Below are positions 8,842-18,204 of a DNA stretch of 64,000 nucleotides, one piece after another. The notes beneath the pieces were generated by a model. The model was not told where the DNA came from. It ran no database searches and saw only the letters and a list, made by a program, of their open reading frames with translations. Numbering within the stretch: the first letter of the stretch is position 1; each line of letters begins with the position of its first letter. The DNA is taken from assembly GCA_022457155.1 (NCBI GenBank), contig JAJGOT010000419.1:413001-477000 (forward strand), written 5' to 3'. The position numbers were made by a program, and so were the translations under genes. Source of the DNA: Cladopsammia gracilis (taxonomy: Eukaryota; Cnidaria; Anthozoa; Scleractinia; Dendrophylliidae).

Positions 8842-9972
8842 TTACTGTAAGGACACCAGCTGCTTATAAGGAATCCAACTATCGTATTTCTTGGGCCAGC
8901 CTTTCCAATGAACCAACGCTTCTTTGGAAGCACCTTTTCCACGATACTTTAAAATCTTTTCAATGCGAAACAGGTGATCTGGCTTTTCTATTACTTTCTG
9001 TAGCTCTGGCTCATAAAAGGTGCCTTGGATGAAATCACCGTCTGCTTCCTTCAGGCGATACACCGGAGGATCTCGGGGTATTCGTTGGGCAATTGTAAAT
9101 GTCTCCTCCGTCCAGGATGGCAGATAACCTTTCTCAAAGATTCGCTTGTGCTTACTGATCTTGACTTGATCTCCTACGTTGAATTTATACTTGGTGGGGG
9201 CTGACTGTTTGTCGTACAAAGTTCTCCAAACATCTTGTGCATTAGACTCGTTGACATCGGCCGGTTTCATTTTGATGCTACGATGTATGTTCTGATTGTA
9301 ATTTCCGTTGACCAAACCGTCTAGTTTGTCCAAATAATGGTAGGAACTGGTTGTGGTAAACATTCTCCACATTAATTGCTTGAGAGTCCTGTTGAAGCGT
9401 TCAGCCACTTGGGCTTTGGTTTCGTTGTATGTCACAAAAAAGTGTACGTTTTCCTTTTTAAGAAATGTTTGAAAAGTTCTGTTTTTAAATTCAGTTCCAG
9501 CATCTGTTTGCAACTTCTCAGGTTTACGTCCCTGTCGAAATATTTTCTTGAATGCGGCCACAAGCTCCTTGCCGGTTTTAGTCTTGAGAGGTACCACCCA
9601 CGCATACTTAGAAAGCACATCGATACAAGTCAACAAATACTTGTAACCACGATTCCATCGACTCAAACTTTGCATGTCCACTAAATCAGCCTGCCACTGA
9701 GAATCTATCCCATACACAATAACTCTGTTGCGATGAAAGTGTTTTCTTGCAGGTTTGTGTAGTGTGTAACCCGGTTGTAATTGCAACCACTCAAGCACCT
9801 GAGAGCGAGTTACTCCATATCGACGGGCCGCCCGATACAGTTTGTCCACACCACCCAAAGCTGAAGGACGGTCTAGTTCATAGTACAGTTTCTCTAAAAG
9901 TTGATTCTTCTGGTTGCTGCTCCTCTTCTTCATGTTCTTCTGGGGCTTCTTTTTGGTACTCGTCTGTCGCAT
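8842..9972 (-). CDS. INT: Polinton integrase (retroviral-type rve core plus chromodomain)
   Basis: Would insert the linear element into host DNA with a short target duplication. The 376-residue protein starts at the ATG 9970-9972. A basic N-terminus is followed by a helix-turn-helix-like segment (GGVDKLYRAARRYGVTRSQV, ~40-59). The catalytic core has D96 (WQADLVD), D157 (LQTDAGT) and E191 (QVAERFN), all in the expected contexts. An SH3-like part (KFNVGDQVKI) follows, and a chromodomain occupies about 333-376 with aromatic residues in VHWKGWPKKYDSW. The chromodomain suggests targeting to marked chromatin. The gene lies near the right terminus, as usual for Polintons, and is intact. Confidence 0.97.
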   Translation of the reverse strand: MRQTSTKKKPQKNMKKRSSNQKNQLLEKLYYELDRPSALGGVDKLYRAARRYGVTRSQVLEWLQLQPGYTLHKPARKHFHRNRVIVYGIDSQWQADLVDMQSLSRWNRGYKYLLTCIDVLSKYAWVVPLKTKTGKELVAAFKKIFRQGRKPEKLQTDAGTEFKNRTFQTFLKKENVHFFVTYNETKAQVAERFNRTLKQLMWRMFTTTSSYHYLDKLDGLVNGNYNQNIHRSIKMKPADVNESNAQDVWRTLYDKQSAPTKYKFNVGDQVKISKHKRIFEKGYLPSWTEETFTIAQRIPRDPPVYRLKEADGDFIQGTFYEPELQKVIEKPDHLFRIEKILKYRGKGASKEALVHWKGWPKKYDSWIPYKQLVSLQ

Positions 9973-10096
9973 CTCTCAAATCGATGTGTACTTCGCTGCC
10001 GCAACATGCAACTAAACAACGCATCCTCTGACATATATCACTTAAAGCCAAGGTAGGCGTTGAATTAGCACAAAGACGACTTCTGACGCTACCCAT
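9878..10096 (-). CDS. Small ORF with acidic C-terminus and possible N-myristoylation signal (72 aa)
   Basis: Not recognised. It begins MGSVRSRLC, which fits an N-myristoylation start (Gly2, Ser5/6). Several Cys follow (CLVACCG), then an acidic Glu-rich tail. It overlaps the integrase start in another frame by 95 bases. A minus-strand TATAAAAG box sits 41 bases upstream of its ATG, supporting expression. It could be an early accessory protein or just the leader ORF of the integrase message. Confidence 0.4.
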   Translation of the reverse strand: MGSVRSRLCANSTPTLALSDICQRMRCLVACCGSEVHIDLRDATDEYQKEAPEEHEEEEQQPEESTFRETVL

Positions 10097-10404
10097 AGTT
10101 TAAAACAACTGACTACACAACATCTATCCACGCGCTCTTTTATAAGCTGCCAAAGCATCCACCAGACAGAAGGATAGTGTGTTGGATACGCCACACACAA
10201 CACTCTATGAAATCTGTATTGTTCTATGAAGGATACATCACACTGATCCATGAAGTAATAAAAACTCAACAGGCGACCAGAGTTCATGGGTTGTAGCTCA
10301 TTAAGCAGAAGTGGCCAACTTTCGCATGGCAGAGGATGGAATGAATATCGTGAAAAACAACGTCGAGCGCAAGCACGAACCAAGACGAAATATACCCTGT
10401 TCAT
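10042..10404 (-). CDS. Cysteine- and aromatic-rich small Polinton ORF (120 aa)
   Basis: Not recognised. The ATG at 10402-10404 opens a 120-codon frame rich in Cys, Trp, Tyr and Arg (for example ACARRCFSRYSF, PTHYPSVWWMLWQL), with no clear signal peptide. A TATAAAAG box lies 40 bases upstream. It overlaps the 72-aa ORF by 55 bases in a different frame and spans that ORF's TATA box, so both cannot be optimal on the same transcript. It could be an early accessory gene; a chance ORF is also possible. Confidence 0.4.
   Translation of the reverse strand: MNRVYFVLVRACARRCFSRYSFHPLPCESWPLLLNELQPMNSGRLLSFYYFMDQCDVSFIEQYRFHRVLCVAYPTHYPSVWWMLWQLIKERVDRCCVVSCFKLWVASEVVFVLIQRLPWL
10137..10144 (-). promoter_or_regulatory. 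TATA box for the 72-aa ORF / integrase transcript
   Basis: Minus-strand TATAAAAG, 41 bases upstream of the ATG at 10096 and 165 upstream of the integrase ATG. The same box at nearly the same distance precedes the next ORF upstream, so the spacing is unlikely to be chance. Motif-based call. Confidence 0.5.
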
Positions 10405-10443
10405 GTTGACAACATAACTGAAGATATATAGCTTCCTCCCTTA

Positions 10444-10451
10444 CTTTTATA
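10444..10451 (-). promoter_or_regulatory. TATA box for the 120-aa ORF
   Basis: Minus-strand TATAAAAG, 40 bases before the ATG at 10404, at the inner edge of the terminal repeat region. It may be the outermost promoter of the rightward end of the element. Confidence 0.5.
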
Positions 10452-11408
10452 GTCATCAAGTTAGAGAAAAGACATGTTTTGGGCATAAATCAATAGAGAC
10501 ATTCCCCAAGGAACTGTGAATACGTACTGGTCTTAAAATAATCATTTCGTCCAAAACTCCTACTGCGCATGCGTACTGGTTTAAAAATGTAAAACATTTA
10601 TTGAGTGGGTTCATGTACAAATTAAACTTTTAAAAAATTACATTTGTTATTGAATTTGAACCCATTTAGTCAAAAAAACCTACTGCGCAAGCGTACTGAG
10701 CTTAAAATCATGCATTTCGTTAAAAACCCTACTGCGCATGCGTACTGACTCAAAAAAGTGTCCCCGAACCCAAGTTGTCCCACATGGAAGAGAACTTGTG
10801 TAACAATCATGTTTGAAATTGAATTTGAACCCATTTAGAGCAAAAACCCCTTTTGCGCATGCGTACTGGTTGAAAAATCCAAAGTGTCACATCCATGTTG
10901 TCCCACATGGAAGAGAACTTGTGTCCCTATAAAGGAATCTCAGAATTTGGGGGTTAGGTAAGCAAATATACGACTTTGGTCGTTTTTACACTGGCGGGGG
11001 CCCGCCTTGAACTGGATGGGCCCCCCTGACTTTCATGAATACATCATGAGATCCTCCATTTTGAATATTTTACTCAGTTTCGCCATTTTGAATAAACAAT
11101 GAGATCCACCATTTTGAATATTTTACTCAATTCCGCCATTTTCCATAAACAATGAGATCCGCCATTTTGAATTTAATGACTTAGGGTTAGCGCCATTTTG
11201 AATTAGGGTTAATGACTTAGGGTAAGAGAACAATAGATCTGTCAAAGAACAATAGAGCTAGGGTTAGAAACAATAGACCCAGGGTTAGGACAATAGACCT
11301 GTCCCAAGAACAAAGGGGGTGGAGCTTAAGAACAAAAGAATAAGAACAATAGAATTAGGTTTGATGGGTAGCTGTCAAAAACGGTCAAAAGGGTCCGATA
11401 TGACTACT
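10452..11408. repeat. Right terminal region of the Polinton (putative terminal inverted repeat) with subterminal repeats
   Basis: This ~950-base non-coding stretch carries several repeat sets. A 20-base unit centred on CTGCGCATGCGTACTG occurs at 10561, 10681, 10731 and 10851. The block TGAATTTGAACCCATTTAG occurs at 10651 and 10820, and CACATGGAAGAGAACTTGTG at 10781 and 10903. Many CCATTTTG motifs lie between 11050 and 11200, and TTAGGGTTA-type motifs between 11180 and 11290. Read inward from the end, the terminus begins AGTAGTCATATCGGACCC, the AG start being usual for Polintons. The partner repeat is outside the window, so inverted-repeat status is inferred. Confidence 0.7.
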
Positions 11409-12250
11409 GACGTGGTCAAACTTTAAGGGGCCAAAACTTATTTCAACGTTCGTTACAGCTTAGAAGCAAGACTGCTACATTTTACTGCATTGTATGAAGC
11501 AAATAAGACTAATGCAAATACACTGTTTTACGGCCAAGAAAGCGACGCTCATAATGCACGTGGTCACACTTGTACTACGAGCAGCATTTTGAAAATTGTT
11601 TTAGTTTGCTGAAAAAAATATGAAATAATATAATTTGAAACCACTGCTCACCTTTGGTTGAACTTGTTTAAAGTTTTCTATCTTTGCTTGATCTCTTCGG
11701 TTTCCCTCGTGCGGCTTCAAATTCTCCTTTTGAGAAGAAATAAAAATTATTTTAGTTTTCGGGACAAAATTGTAACATACATTCTTTCAAACCAGTACTC
11801 ACCTGCGGTTGTACTCGTACGCGTTTCAAATTGGAAGACTTCTTTCCTCGCTTCATCTCCGTCACATCCCTCATGCAACTCCCCGCTCCTTTAAGACAGC
11901 AACGACATCCCAACATCTCGGCGTCCTCACTCAACTACAACTTGCTTGGTTTGTGACACGTTCTGCAAGTTACATGAATATGGATTAGGAACTAAGAAGC
12001 CAATCACTGACAAGATTCTATTGTGAATTCACGATTCCATTGTGAATGCTATTTCAGTGAGCGAATACTAAATGCGAAAAAGGACTTCACACGTGTTAAC
12101 TTTATTATTTTGTTTTTGTGACTGCAACAGTTCGCTTAAAAAAATTAAGGACTTCTATGATACAAAACGCTCTAAATGCCAACTTCGAATTTGAAATTTC
12201 CTTTTAAAACGAAAAGAAAAAGAGAACAAAAAAGTTACTCAAAGTCTTCT

Positions 12251-12320
12251 CCAGGATTCGAACTCGCGGGAGCGCAGGTTCAACAACACAGCGCCTTAAA
12301 CCACTGGACCACCGCTCACA
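12251..12320 (-). repeat. tRNA-derived SINE head
   Basis: On the minus strand a tRNA-like segment runs GTGAGCGGTGGTCCAGTGG... to a B-box-like GAGTTCGAATCCTGG. It lacks a convincing cloverleaf and is present in both long copies of the host repeat, so it is a SINE relic and not a working tRNA. The body probably extends left to about 12170. Confidence 0.6.
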
Positions 12321-12437
12321 CAAATAACCGGAAAGATTACATTTTAATATGTAATTCATGTCTATGTTGAAAAATCCATTTCAAGACTGCAGATCGGTTT
12401 TAATTTTCCATCAAAGGATTCCAAACGCGAAACATCA

Positions 12438-12584
12438 GGCCCCGGTTGTTCAAAAGTTAGATAGCGCTTTCCACTGGATAAATCACTATCCAGCGGATAA
12501 CACAAAGGATTTTGTTAATACTTGTCCACTGGATAGTGATTTATCAAGTGGATAGCGCTATCCAACTTTTGAACAACCAGGGCC
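12438..12584. mobile_element. Palindromic MITE (terminal repeat GGCCCCGGTTGTTCAAAAG)
   Basis: 147-base element whose ends are inverted repeats (GGCCCCGGTTGTTCAAAAGT... and ...ACTTTTGAACAACCAGGGCC). The interior is built from repeated TCCACTGGATA-type motifs. No coding capacity. The same insertion is at 37239-37385, so it entered before the host repeat was copied. Confidence 0.8.
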
Positions 12585-12720
12585 TGTACATCGAGTTCAC
12601 ACTGTACTCGTTTTCGGAGGTCTAGTATTGCATGTGAAACGGGTAAAGGTCTGACCTGCGAGCAAGCTCTCGGGTTCGGGGGTGGGACCGAGAGCTTGCT
12701 CGTAGTCCAGTAAAGGCTGC

Positions 12721-14837
12721 ACTGGTCACTGCTCGCATTCGTTCATTACTGGTCACTGGTCACTGGTGGCACTCGTTCATTACTGTTCACTGGTCACTGC
12801 TCGCACTCGTTCATTACTGGGTCACTGGTCACTGGTGGCACTCGTTCATTACTGGTCACTGGTCACTGGTCACTGGTGGCACTCGTTCATTACTGGTCAC
12901 TGGTCACTGGTGGCACTCGTTCATTGCTGGTCACTGATCACTGGTGGCACTCGTTCCTTACTGGTCATTGGTCACTGGTGGCACTCGTTCATCACTGGTC
13001 ACTGGTCACTGGTGGCACTCGTTCATTACTGGTCACTGGTCACTGCTCGCACTCGTTCATTACTGGTCACTGGCCACTGGTGGCACTCGTTCATTACTGG
13101 TCACTGGTCACTAGTGGCACTCGTTCATCACTGGTCACTGGTCACTGGTGGCACTCGTTCATTACTGGTCACTGGTCACTGGTGGCACTCGTTCATTACT
13201 GATCACTGATCACTGGTGGCACTCGTTCATTACTGGCCACTGGTCACTGGTGGCACTCGTTCATCACTGGTCACTGGTCACTGGTGGCACTCGTTCATTA
13301 CTGGTCACTGATCACTGGTGGCACTCGTTCATTACTGGTCACTGGTCACTAGTGGCACTCGTTCATCACTGGTCACTGGTCACTGGTGGCACTCGTTCAT
13401 TACTGGTCACTGGTCACTGGTGGCACTCGTTCATCACTGGTCACTGGTCACTGGTGGCACTCGTTCATTACTGGCCACTGATCACTGGTGGCACTCGTTC
13501 ATTACTGGTCACTGGTCACTGGTGGCACTCGTTCATTACTGGTCACTGGTCACTGGTGGCACTCGTTCATTACTGGTCACTGGTCACACTCGTTCCATTA
13601 CTGGTCAATGGTCACTGGTGGCACTCGTTCATTACTGGTCACTGGTCACTGGTGGCACTCGTTCATCACTGGTCACTGGTCACTGGTGCCACTCGTTCAT
13701 TACTGGTCACTGATCACTGGTGGCACTCGTTCATTACTGATCACTGGTCACTGGTGGCACTCGTTCATTACTGGCCGCTGATCACTGGTGACACTCGTTC
13801 ATTACTGGTCACTGGTCACTGGTGGCACTCGTTCATTACTGGTCACTGGTGGCACTCGTTCATTGCTGGTCACTGATCACTGGTGGCACTCGTTCATTAC
13901 TGGCCACTGGTCACTGGTGGCACTCGTTCATTACTGGTCACTGGTCACTGGTGGCACTCGTTCATTACTGGCCACTGATCACTGGTGACACTCGTTCATT
14001 ACTGGTCACTGGTCACTGGTGGCACTCGTTCATTACTGGTCACTGGTCACTGGTGGCACTCGTTCATTACTGATCACTGATCACTGGTGGCACTCGTTCA
14101 TTACTGGTCACTGGTCACTGGTGGCACTCGTTCATTACTGGTCACTGGTCACTGGTGGCACTCGTTCATCACTGGTCACTGGTCACTGGTGGCACTCGTT
14201 CATTACTGGTCACTGATCACTGGTGGCACTCGTTCATTACTGGCCACTGATCACTGGTGGCACTCGTTCATTACTGGTCACTGGTCACTGGTGGCACTCG
14301 TTCATTACTGGTCACTGGTCACTGGTGGCACTCGTTCATCACTGGTCACTGGTCACTGGTGGCACTCGTTCATTACTGGTCACTGATCACTGGTGGCACT
14401 CGTTCATTACTGATCACTGGTCACTGGTGGCACTCGTTCATTACTGGCCGCTGATCACTGGTGACACTCGTTCATTACTGGTCACTGGTCACTGGTGGCA
14501 CTCGTTCATTACTGGTCACTGGTCACTGGTGGCACTCGTTCATTACTGGTCACTGGTGGCACTCGTTCATTGCTGGTCACTGATCACTGGTGGCACTCGT
14601 TCATTACTGGCCACTGGTCACTGGTGGCACTCGTTCATTACTGGTCACTGGTCACTGGTGGCACTCGTTCATTACTGGCCACTGGTCACTGGTGGCACTC
14701 GTTCATTACTGGTCACTGGTCACTGGTGGCACTCGTTCATTACTGGCCACTGGTCACTGGTGGCACTCGTTCATTACTGGCCACTGGTCACTGGTGGCAC
14801 TCGTTCATTACTGGTCATTGGTCACTGGTCACTGGTG
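12721..14837. repeat. 34-bp minisatellite array 1 (~62 units)
   Basis: Unit GGTGGCACTCGTTCATTA followed by CTGGTCACTGGTCACT. Variants swap GGTCACT for GATCACT or GGCCACT and TTACT for TCACT. The unit length is not a multiple of 3 and the consensus has no + strand stop trinucleotide in any frame, so long overlapping + strand ORFs arise (up to 242 codons with a 34-residue period). The array begins just beyond the exon-bearing repeat. A second array of the same unit lies at 45161-46392. Confidence 0.95.
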
Positions 14838-15364
14838 TCAATTGCCGCAATTCTCGACTTTTTTATACATTGCCTTGTTATTTTCGATAAAATGTAAAGA
14901 AGGACAATATTGTATAGCAAAAAATCTTCCTGGCAGAATTTTTATTTCCAAATTATCGATCGTGTTAACTGAAAAAGATTATCAATTCGGTATGATTAGG
15001 GGGAGAAAACCGTGATAAAAGAGGTTTCTCGCATTTATTTGTGATAGATCTCGGCGTTTTGTTCAGCATGTGCAGATAGGCAGCAGTCCCTAACAATGTG
15101 ATATATACTTTAATAAGTTTTAGTTACGTGTTTAGGAAGCTTTAAATGTCATTTAATTTGACAACTGTATAACTTGGTTTGTGTCTTACTATATACAGAC
15201 CCCCTATTTTGTTTGGTACACTATATATGTTCAAGTATCCCAATCTCGTTTCAAGGGAAAAATATCGTTCTACTAAAAGGTCCCTAAATAAACCTACACC
15301 CATTCACTCCCATAGAGGAAAAAAAAATGTTCATTCCAATTTGATTTTTATTAATTGAGGCCCT
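14838..15364. other. Unique AT-rich spacer
   Basis: No gene, RNA or repeat is seen between the minisatellite and the next inverted-repeat element. Confidence 0.6.
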
Positions 15365-15790
15365 ATTTATATGGTCTCGGGTACCCCAGACAACCCTCAG
15401 CCCCTCGAGATAACTTTACGGAGCGTTTATACGGAATTGTGAGTTACAACAGCTGCCCGTTTTTCTGTACATTTGTTCTCCGCTAACGTAAAACACACGG
15501 GCTCCGGGAATAATTTGAGCCGTCTCGTCTCGGGTAGGCGAGCCAAAGTGTTTATATGAGAAAAAAGGTTTCCCACCTGCCAGGGTTACCTTACCTGCCG
15601 AGGAAACACAACTCGCCCACGCGAGTTGTTTCGCCCCCCCCCCCCCCCCCCCCCGAAACGAGTTCGCGATTCTCATGCAAACGGTTGGTTGAATTTTTCA
15701 AAGAAAAAAGTGAAAAGTTAGCTTGGCCAGGGTAACTCGGGGGGGGGGGGGGGGGGGAAGGTTGTCTCGGGTACCCGAGACCATATAAAT
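15365..15790. mobile_element. Non-autonomous inverted-repeat element with internal poly-C and poly-G tracts
   Basis: Ends are ATTTATATGGTCTCGGGTAC... and ...GGGTACCCGAGACCATATAAAT, followed by a second inverted piece (AGACAACC/GGTTGTCT). Inside are a ~22-base C run (~15634) and a ~17-base G run (~15740) that could pair. No coding frame. Superfamily unknown. Confidence 0.75.
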
Positions 15791-16180
15791 GGGAAGTTGA
15801 TAAGATAAGTGGGCGTCGAAAAGAGATTCAATAAAGCTGACGTTTCCAGCGCTAGCCCTGCGTCAGAGCGAATCTCTTTAAGGGGGCCTCTTTACTTTAT
15901 CAACTCGGTTGATAAAACCACATTTTCGTGTTTAACTTCCCCAACGACGCAACACCACATTTTTTAGAATGTACACCCTTAACCTCATCACTATACAGCG
16001 ACATTACTAAACATAGAAGATTTAAAAATGGAAATATCCGGTATCGCAATTTGGCACTGGGAAGAACAAAACCCGATCGCCCGCCCCAAGACCAAAATGT
16101 CATTTGAATTGCAAATAAACGTTAAAATTAATATTCAATTATTCTTGTTTTTCTGACATCTTTACCGCAAGCAAAAAACA

Positions 16181-16424
16181 TGGCGGACGACGCTTCACTT
16201 AAACGCCGTTCTGCAGTTGTGTTGGAGCAAAGAAACCTCCATATTACTATGGTTACAAATAGAAATTGTTCACGACTTTAAAACTCTTACAAGACCCTAC
16301 TTGCGGAACGTGGATCACAGAACATTGCTTTGGAACGATCGATGGTTCTAAACACGTGGAAATTCAACGCTTAAAGATTCAGGAAGATTCAATTCACTGG
16401 AACGTCTCAGTTTTCACAAGAGGT
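16181..16424 (+). pseudogene. Possible decayed coding fragment, unknown gene
   Basis: AACATGGCGGACGAC at 16178-16192 looks like a translation start, giving 34 codons before a stop. A different frame is open from 16266 and contains EHCFGTIDGSKHVEIQ, reminiscent of the DDE region of Harbinger-type nucleases (GxIDGxH), then reaches a good donor (AGAG|GTAAGG, ~16424). The frames do not join without a shift. This may be a relic of a transposase or of a host exon; neither is shown. Confidence 0.22.
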
Positions 16425-16867
16425 AAGGAAGATCATATCAACTTTTATTTTAAGTTGCTCTTTCGACTTACGCCGTTACAAAAAGTGCACATTTGTACTT
16501 TGATAGAGATATTTAGCAAAACGGTAAGATTTCCGTACCCCAACATTAATTATGTATGTATGTGCTATTGTTTTGTTTTTGGAGTTCTATTGTTTTGGAT
16601 TCTGTTTCAGTTTTCAGAACAGTTTGCATAACTAATGTATGGGGTTGTACGGAAATCTTTCCAATATATATTATTGATTAATTTCGTTTGAAATAATGAA
16701 GATTTTTTTTGCATCGAGCGGTGGTAGGTAGGGAGGGTGGTTGGGGGGGGGGGGGGGTGGGCATTTTCTGGGTTGTGTACGGCATAAATATAAACCGACT
16801 ATTGTAAGGAACTAATGGCAGTAAGTTTAAACAAGAACAACAACTCTTCGAGTAGTGAAGTCGTGCT

Positions 16868-17530
16868 TTAAGGACGTTCGCGCGAAAATCTTCCATCATT
16901 GATTTTTTTATAAAACTTTGCTACAGCTAGGTTATGAGCTATTCGTGTCAGAAATGCAAAAAAATGAGGGGGTCACCGACTTCGTTTCTGAGATCAGCTA
17001 TCTGAAAGGCGACACTAATTTTGAAAAATTGGTCTTCCTTACGGGATACGACCCCAATGTCTGTTAGTCTAAAAATATTGCAAATGAACCTCTAAAATGC
17101 AACTTTCTTTCCCAAATTTTATGCGAGTAGGTCTGTTCAGCAAATTCATTCACCTGGTGACGTTCCTTGAAGTAAATTTCATCTTTAAACGACAGCATTT
17201 GCAAACTCTGACAGCCGCAAGTTGGCAGGATTCGACGTCGCGCGGGTAGAAAAATGGAAAAAAATTGAACTTCCTACATTGATTTTTTGTTCATTTTTTC
17301 ACAATCTGTCGAGAATTGGCAGAGAAAATTATCTATCAAAAAAAAATTGGGAGTCACCGACCATCCAAGCCAGTTAAATCTAAGCAAAGTTAACGCAACG
17401 GCTATCAGCCCTTTATGTGCTTAGATTTCTTCTCTTGCGCGCGCGCTCGTACATGACGTAGCATGGCGTTGCGACATGAATTGCGTGCGCAGTAAGGATG
17501 CGCATAAACAATTAGCGCAAACGTCCTTAA
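16868..17530. mobile_element. TTAA-flanked non-autonomous element (ends GGACGTTCGCGC)
   Basis: TTAA-GGACGTTCGCGC at the left (TTAA 16868-16871) and GCGCAAACGTCC-TTAA at the right (17527-17530) are inverted repeats flanked by a TTAA duplication, as in the piggyBac superfamily. The interior is non-coding, with two GTCACCGAC motifs. Confidence 0.7.
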
Positions 17531-18204
17531 GAAGCTTTAAGGGTCTTGTAAGTGCCCCTAAGGTACGAGAATTAATTCAATATATTGTTATGATTTGTTT
17601 TACATGTACAGTCTCTTTTCCGGTCACACTTGGTGATCCAACATTCACGTCACTAACACTTCCTTTGGAGCCCATTTTATAAGTCGTGCGCTTTGCTCAT
17701 AACCAATGGCACGACTAAGAAAGGAGCTCATGTTACAAGTTTTCAAGTGTTTAGAACAGTAGAAAGTGTAAGAGGACTTTATAAGTGAGGAAACTAAGCG
17801 ATGGTACCTTTGATCTCCTAATTCTTGAGAAACGGGCTTGGTAATCTTGTGGTATATAGTCAATCATACGTTTGATTACCGGGGAAAACGTTTATAGACA
17901 AATGTAAAATTTCGCGATTACACGCTTTGTCACTAAGGTGTAGCCCCAAATTCTTTCACTTAGTATCTTAAGTTTGCCTTTAATAAATTTTCCAGATAAT
18001 TTGACGGAAATTAGTCTATATATTTGACGTCTGATTCCGATTTCTCGTATAGAAAAACTGTATTTGTGACCTGTTTGTCTCATTCTCAAAATGGTGTATT
18101 GTAGTACTTGTTTACTGTTACATGTACAAACTCGTATCTAATCTCAAGGTCGCTTATTTACCTGCGAGTTATAACCATAAACCTTTATTATCAATATGCC
18201 TTCC
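17531..18204. other. Non-coding; contains one copy of a dispersed ~150-bp segment (17925-18080)
   Basis: The reverse complement of 17925-18080 matches about 53060-53210 (shared ACAAACAGG, GACGTCAAATAT, TCTGGAAAATTTAT). Nothing else is recognised. Confidence 0.5.

Larger units (their letters stand above)
1..11408. mobile_element. Polinton/Maverick (adintovirus-like) element, left end outside window
   Basis: The gene set defines the class: protein-primed DNA polymerase B, A32/FtsK-type packaging ATPase, adenain-like cysteine protease, double-jelly-roll major capsid protein, minor capsid proteins and a retroviral-type integrase with chromodomain. The polymerase is on the + strand and the rest on the - strand, converging near 2.3 kb. 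Several neighbours overlap by an ATGA (3496-3499, 7979-7982) or are separated by only 2-10 bases. The right end is placed at 11408 because the sequence from 11409 onward also occurs at 36219 without any Polinton next to it. Full Polintons are usually 15-20 kb, so several kb, including the polymerase N-terminus and left terminal repeat, should lie to the left. Confidence 0.95.
11409..12700. repeat. Dispersed exon-bearing repeat, copy 1 (others at 36219 and 43118)
   Basis: About 1.3 kb with 85-95% similarity by eye to 36219-37490. It starts GACGTGGTCAAACTTTAAGG. On the minus strand it has two exon-like blocks. One, 11803-11962, has acceptor TTGCAG and donor GTGAGT. The other, 11652-11726 (75 bases), has acceptor AAAAG and donor GTGAGC. 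The two blocks resemble each other. The longer one encodes a Cys-rich CRTCHK...GCRCC motif interrupted here by TAG. The copy also contains a tRNA-derived segment and a palindromic MITE. No intact gene; it may be a duplicated fragment of a spliced gene or a transposon gene. Confidence 0.75.

Noticed and set aside
12251..12320. Functional tRNA gene on the minus strand
   Set aside because: No convincing cloverleaf or anticodon arm, and it is copied inside a dispersed repeat; kept as a SINE head.
12721..14837. CRISPR-like array
   Set aside because: Units are contiguous without unique spacers, and the setting is eukaryotic.
12766..15015. Long overlapping + strand ORFs over the 34-bp array as protein genes
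   Set aside because: They follow automatically from a stop-free 34-base unit; the same peptide appears in several frames and no start, domain or splice context exists.
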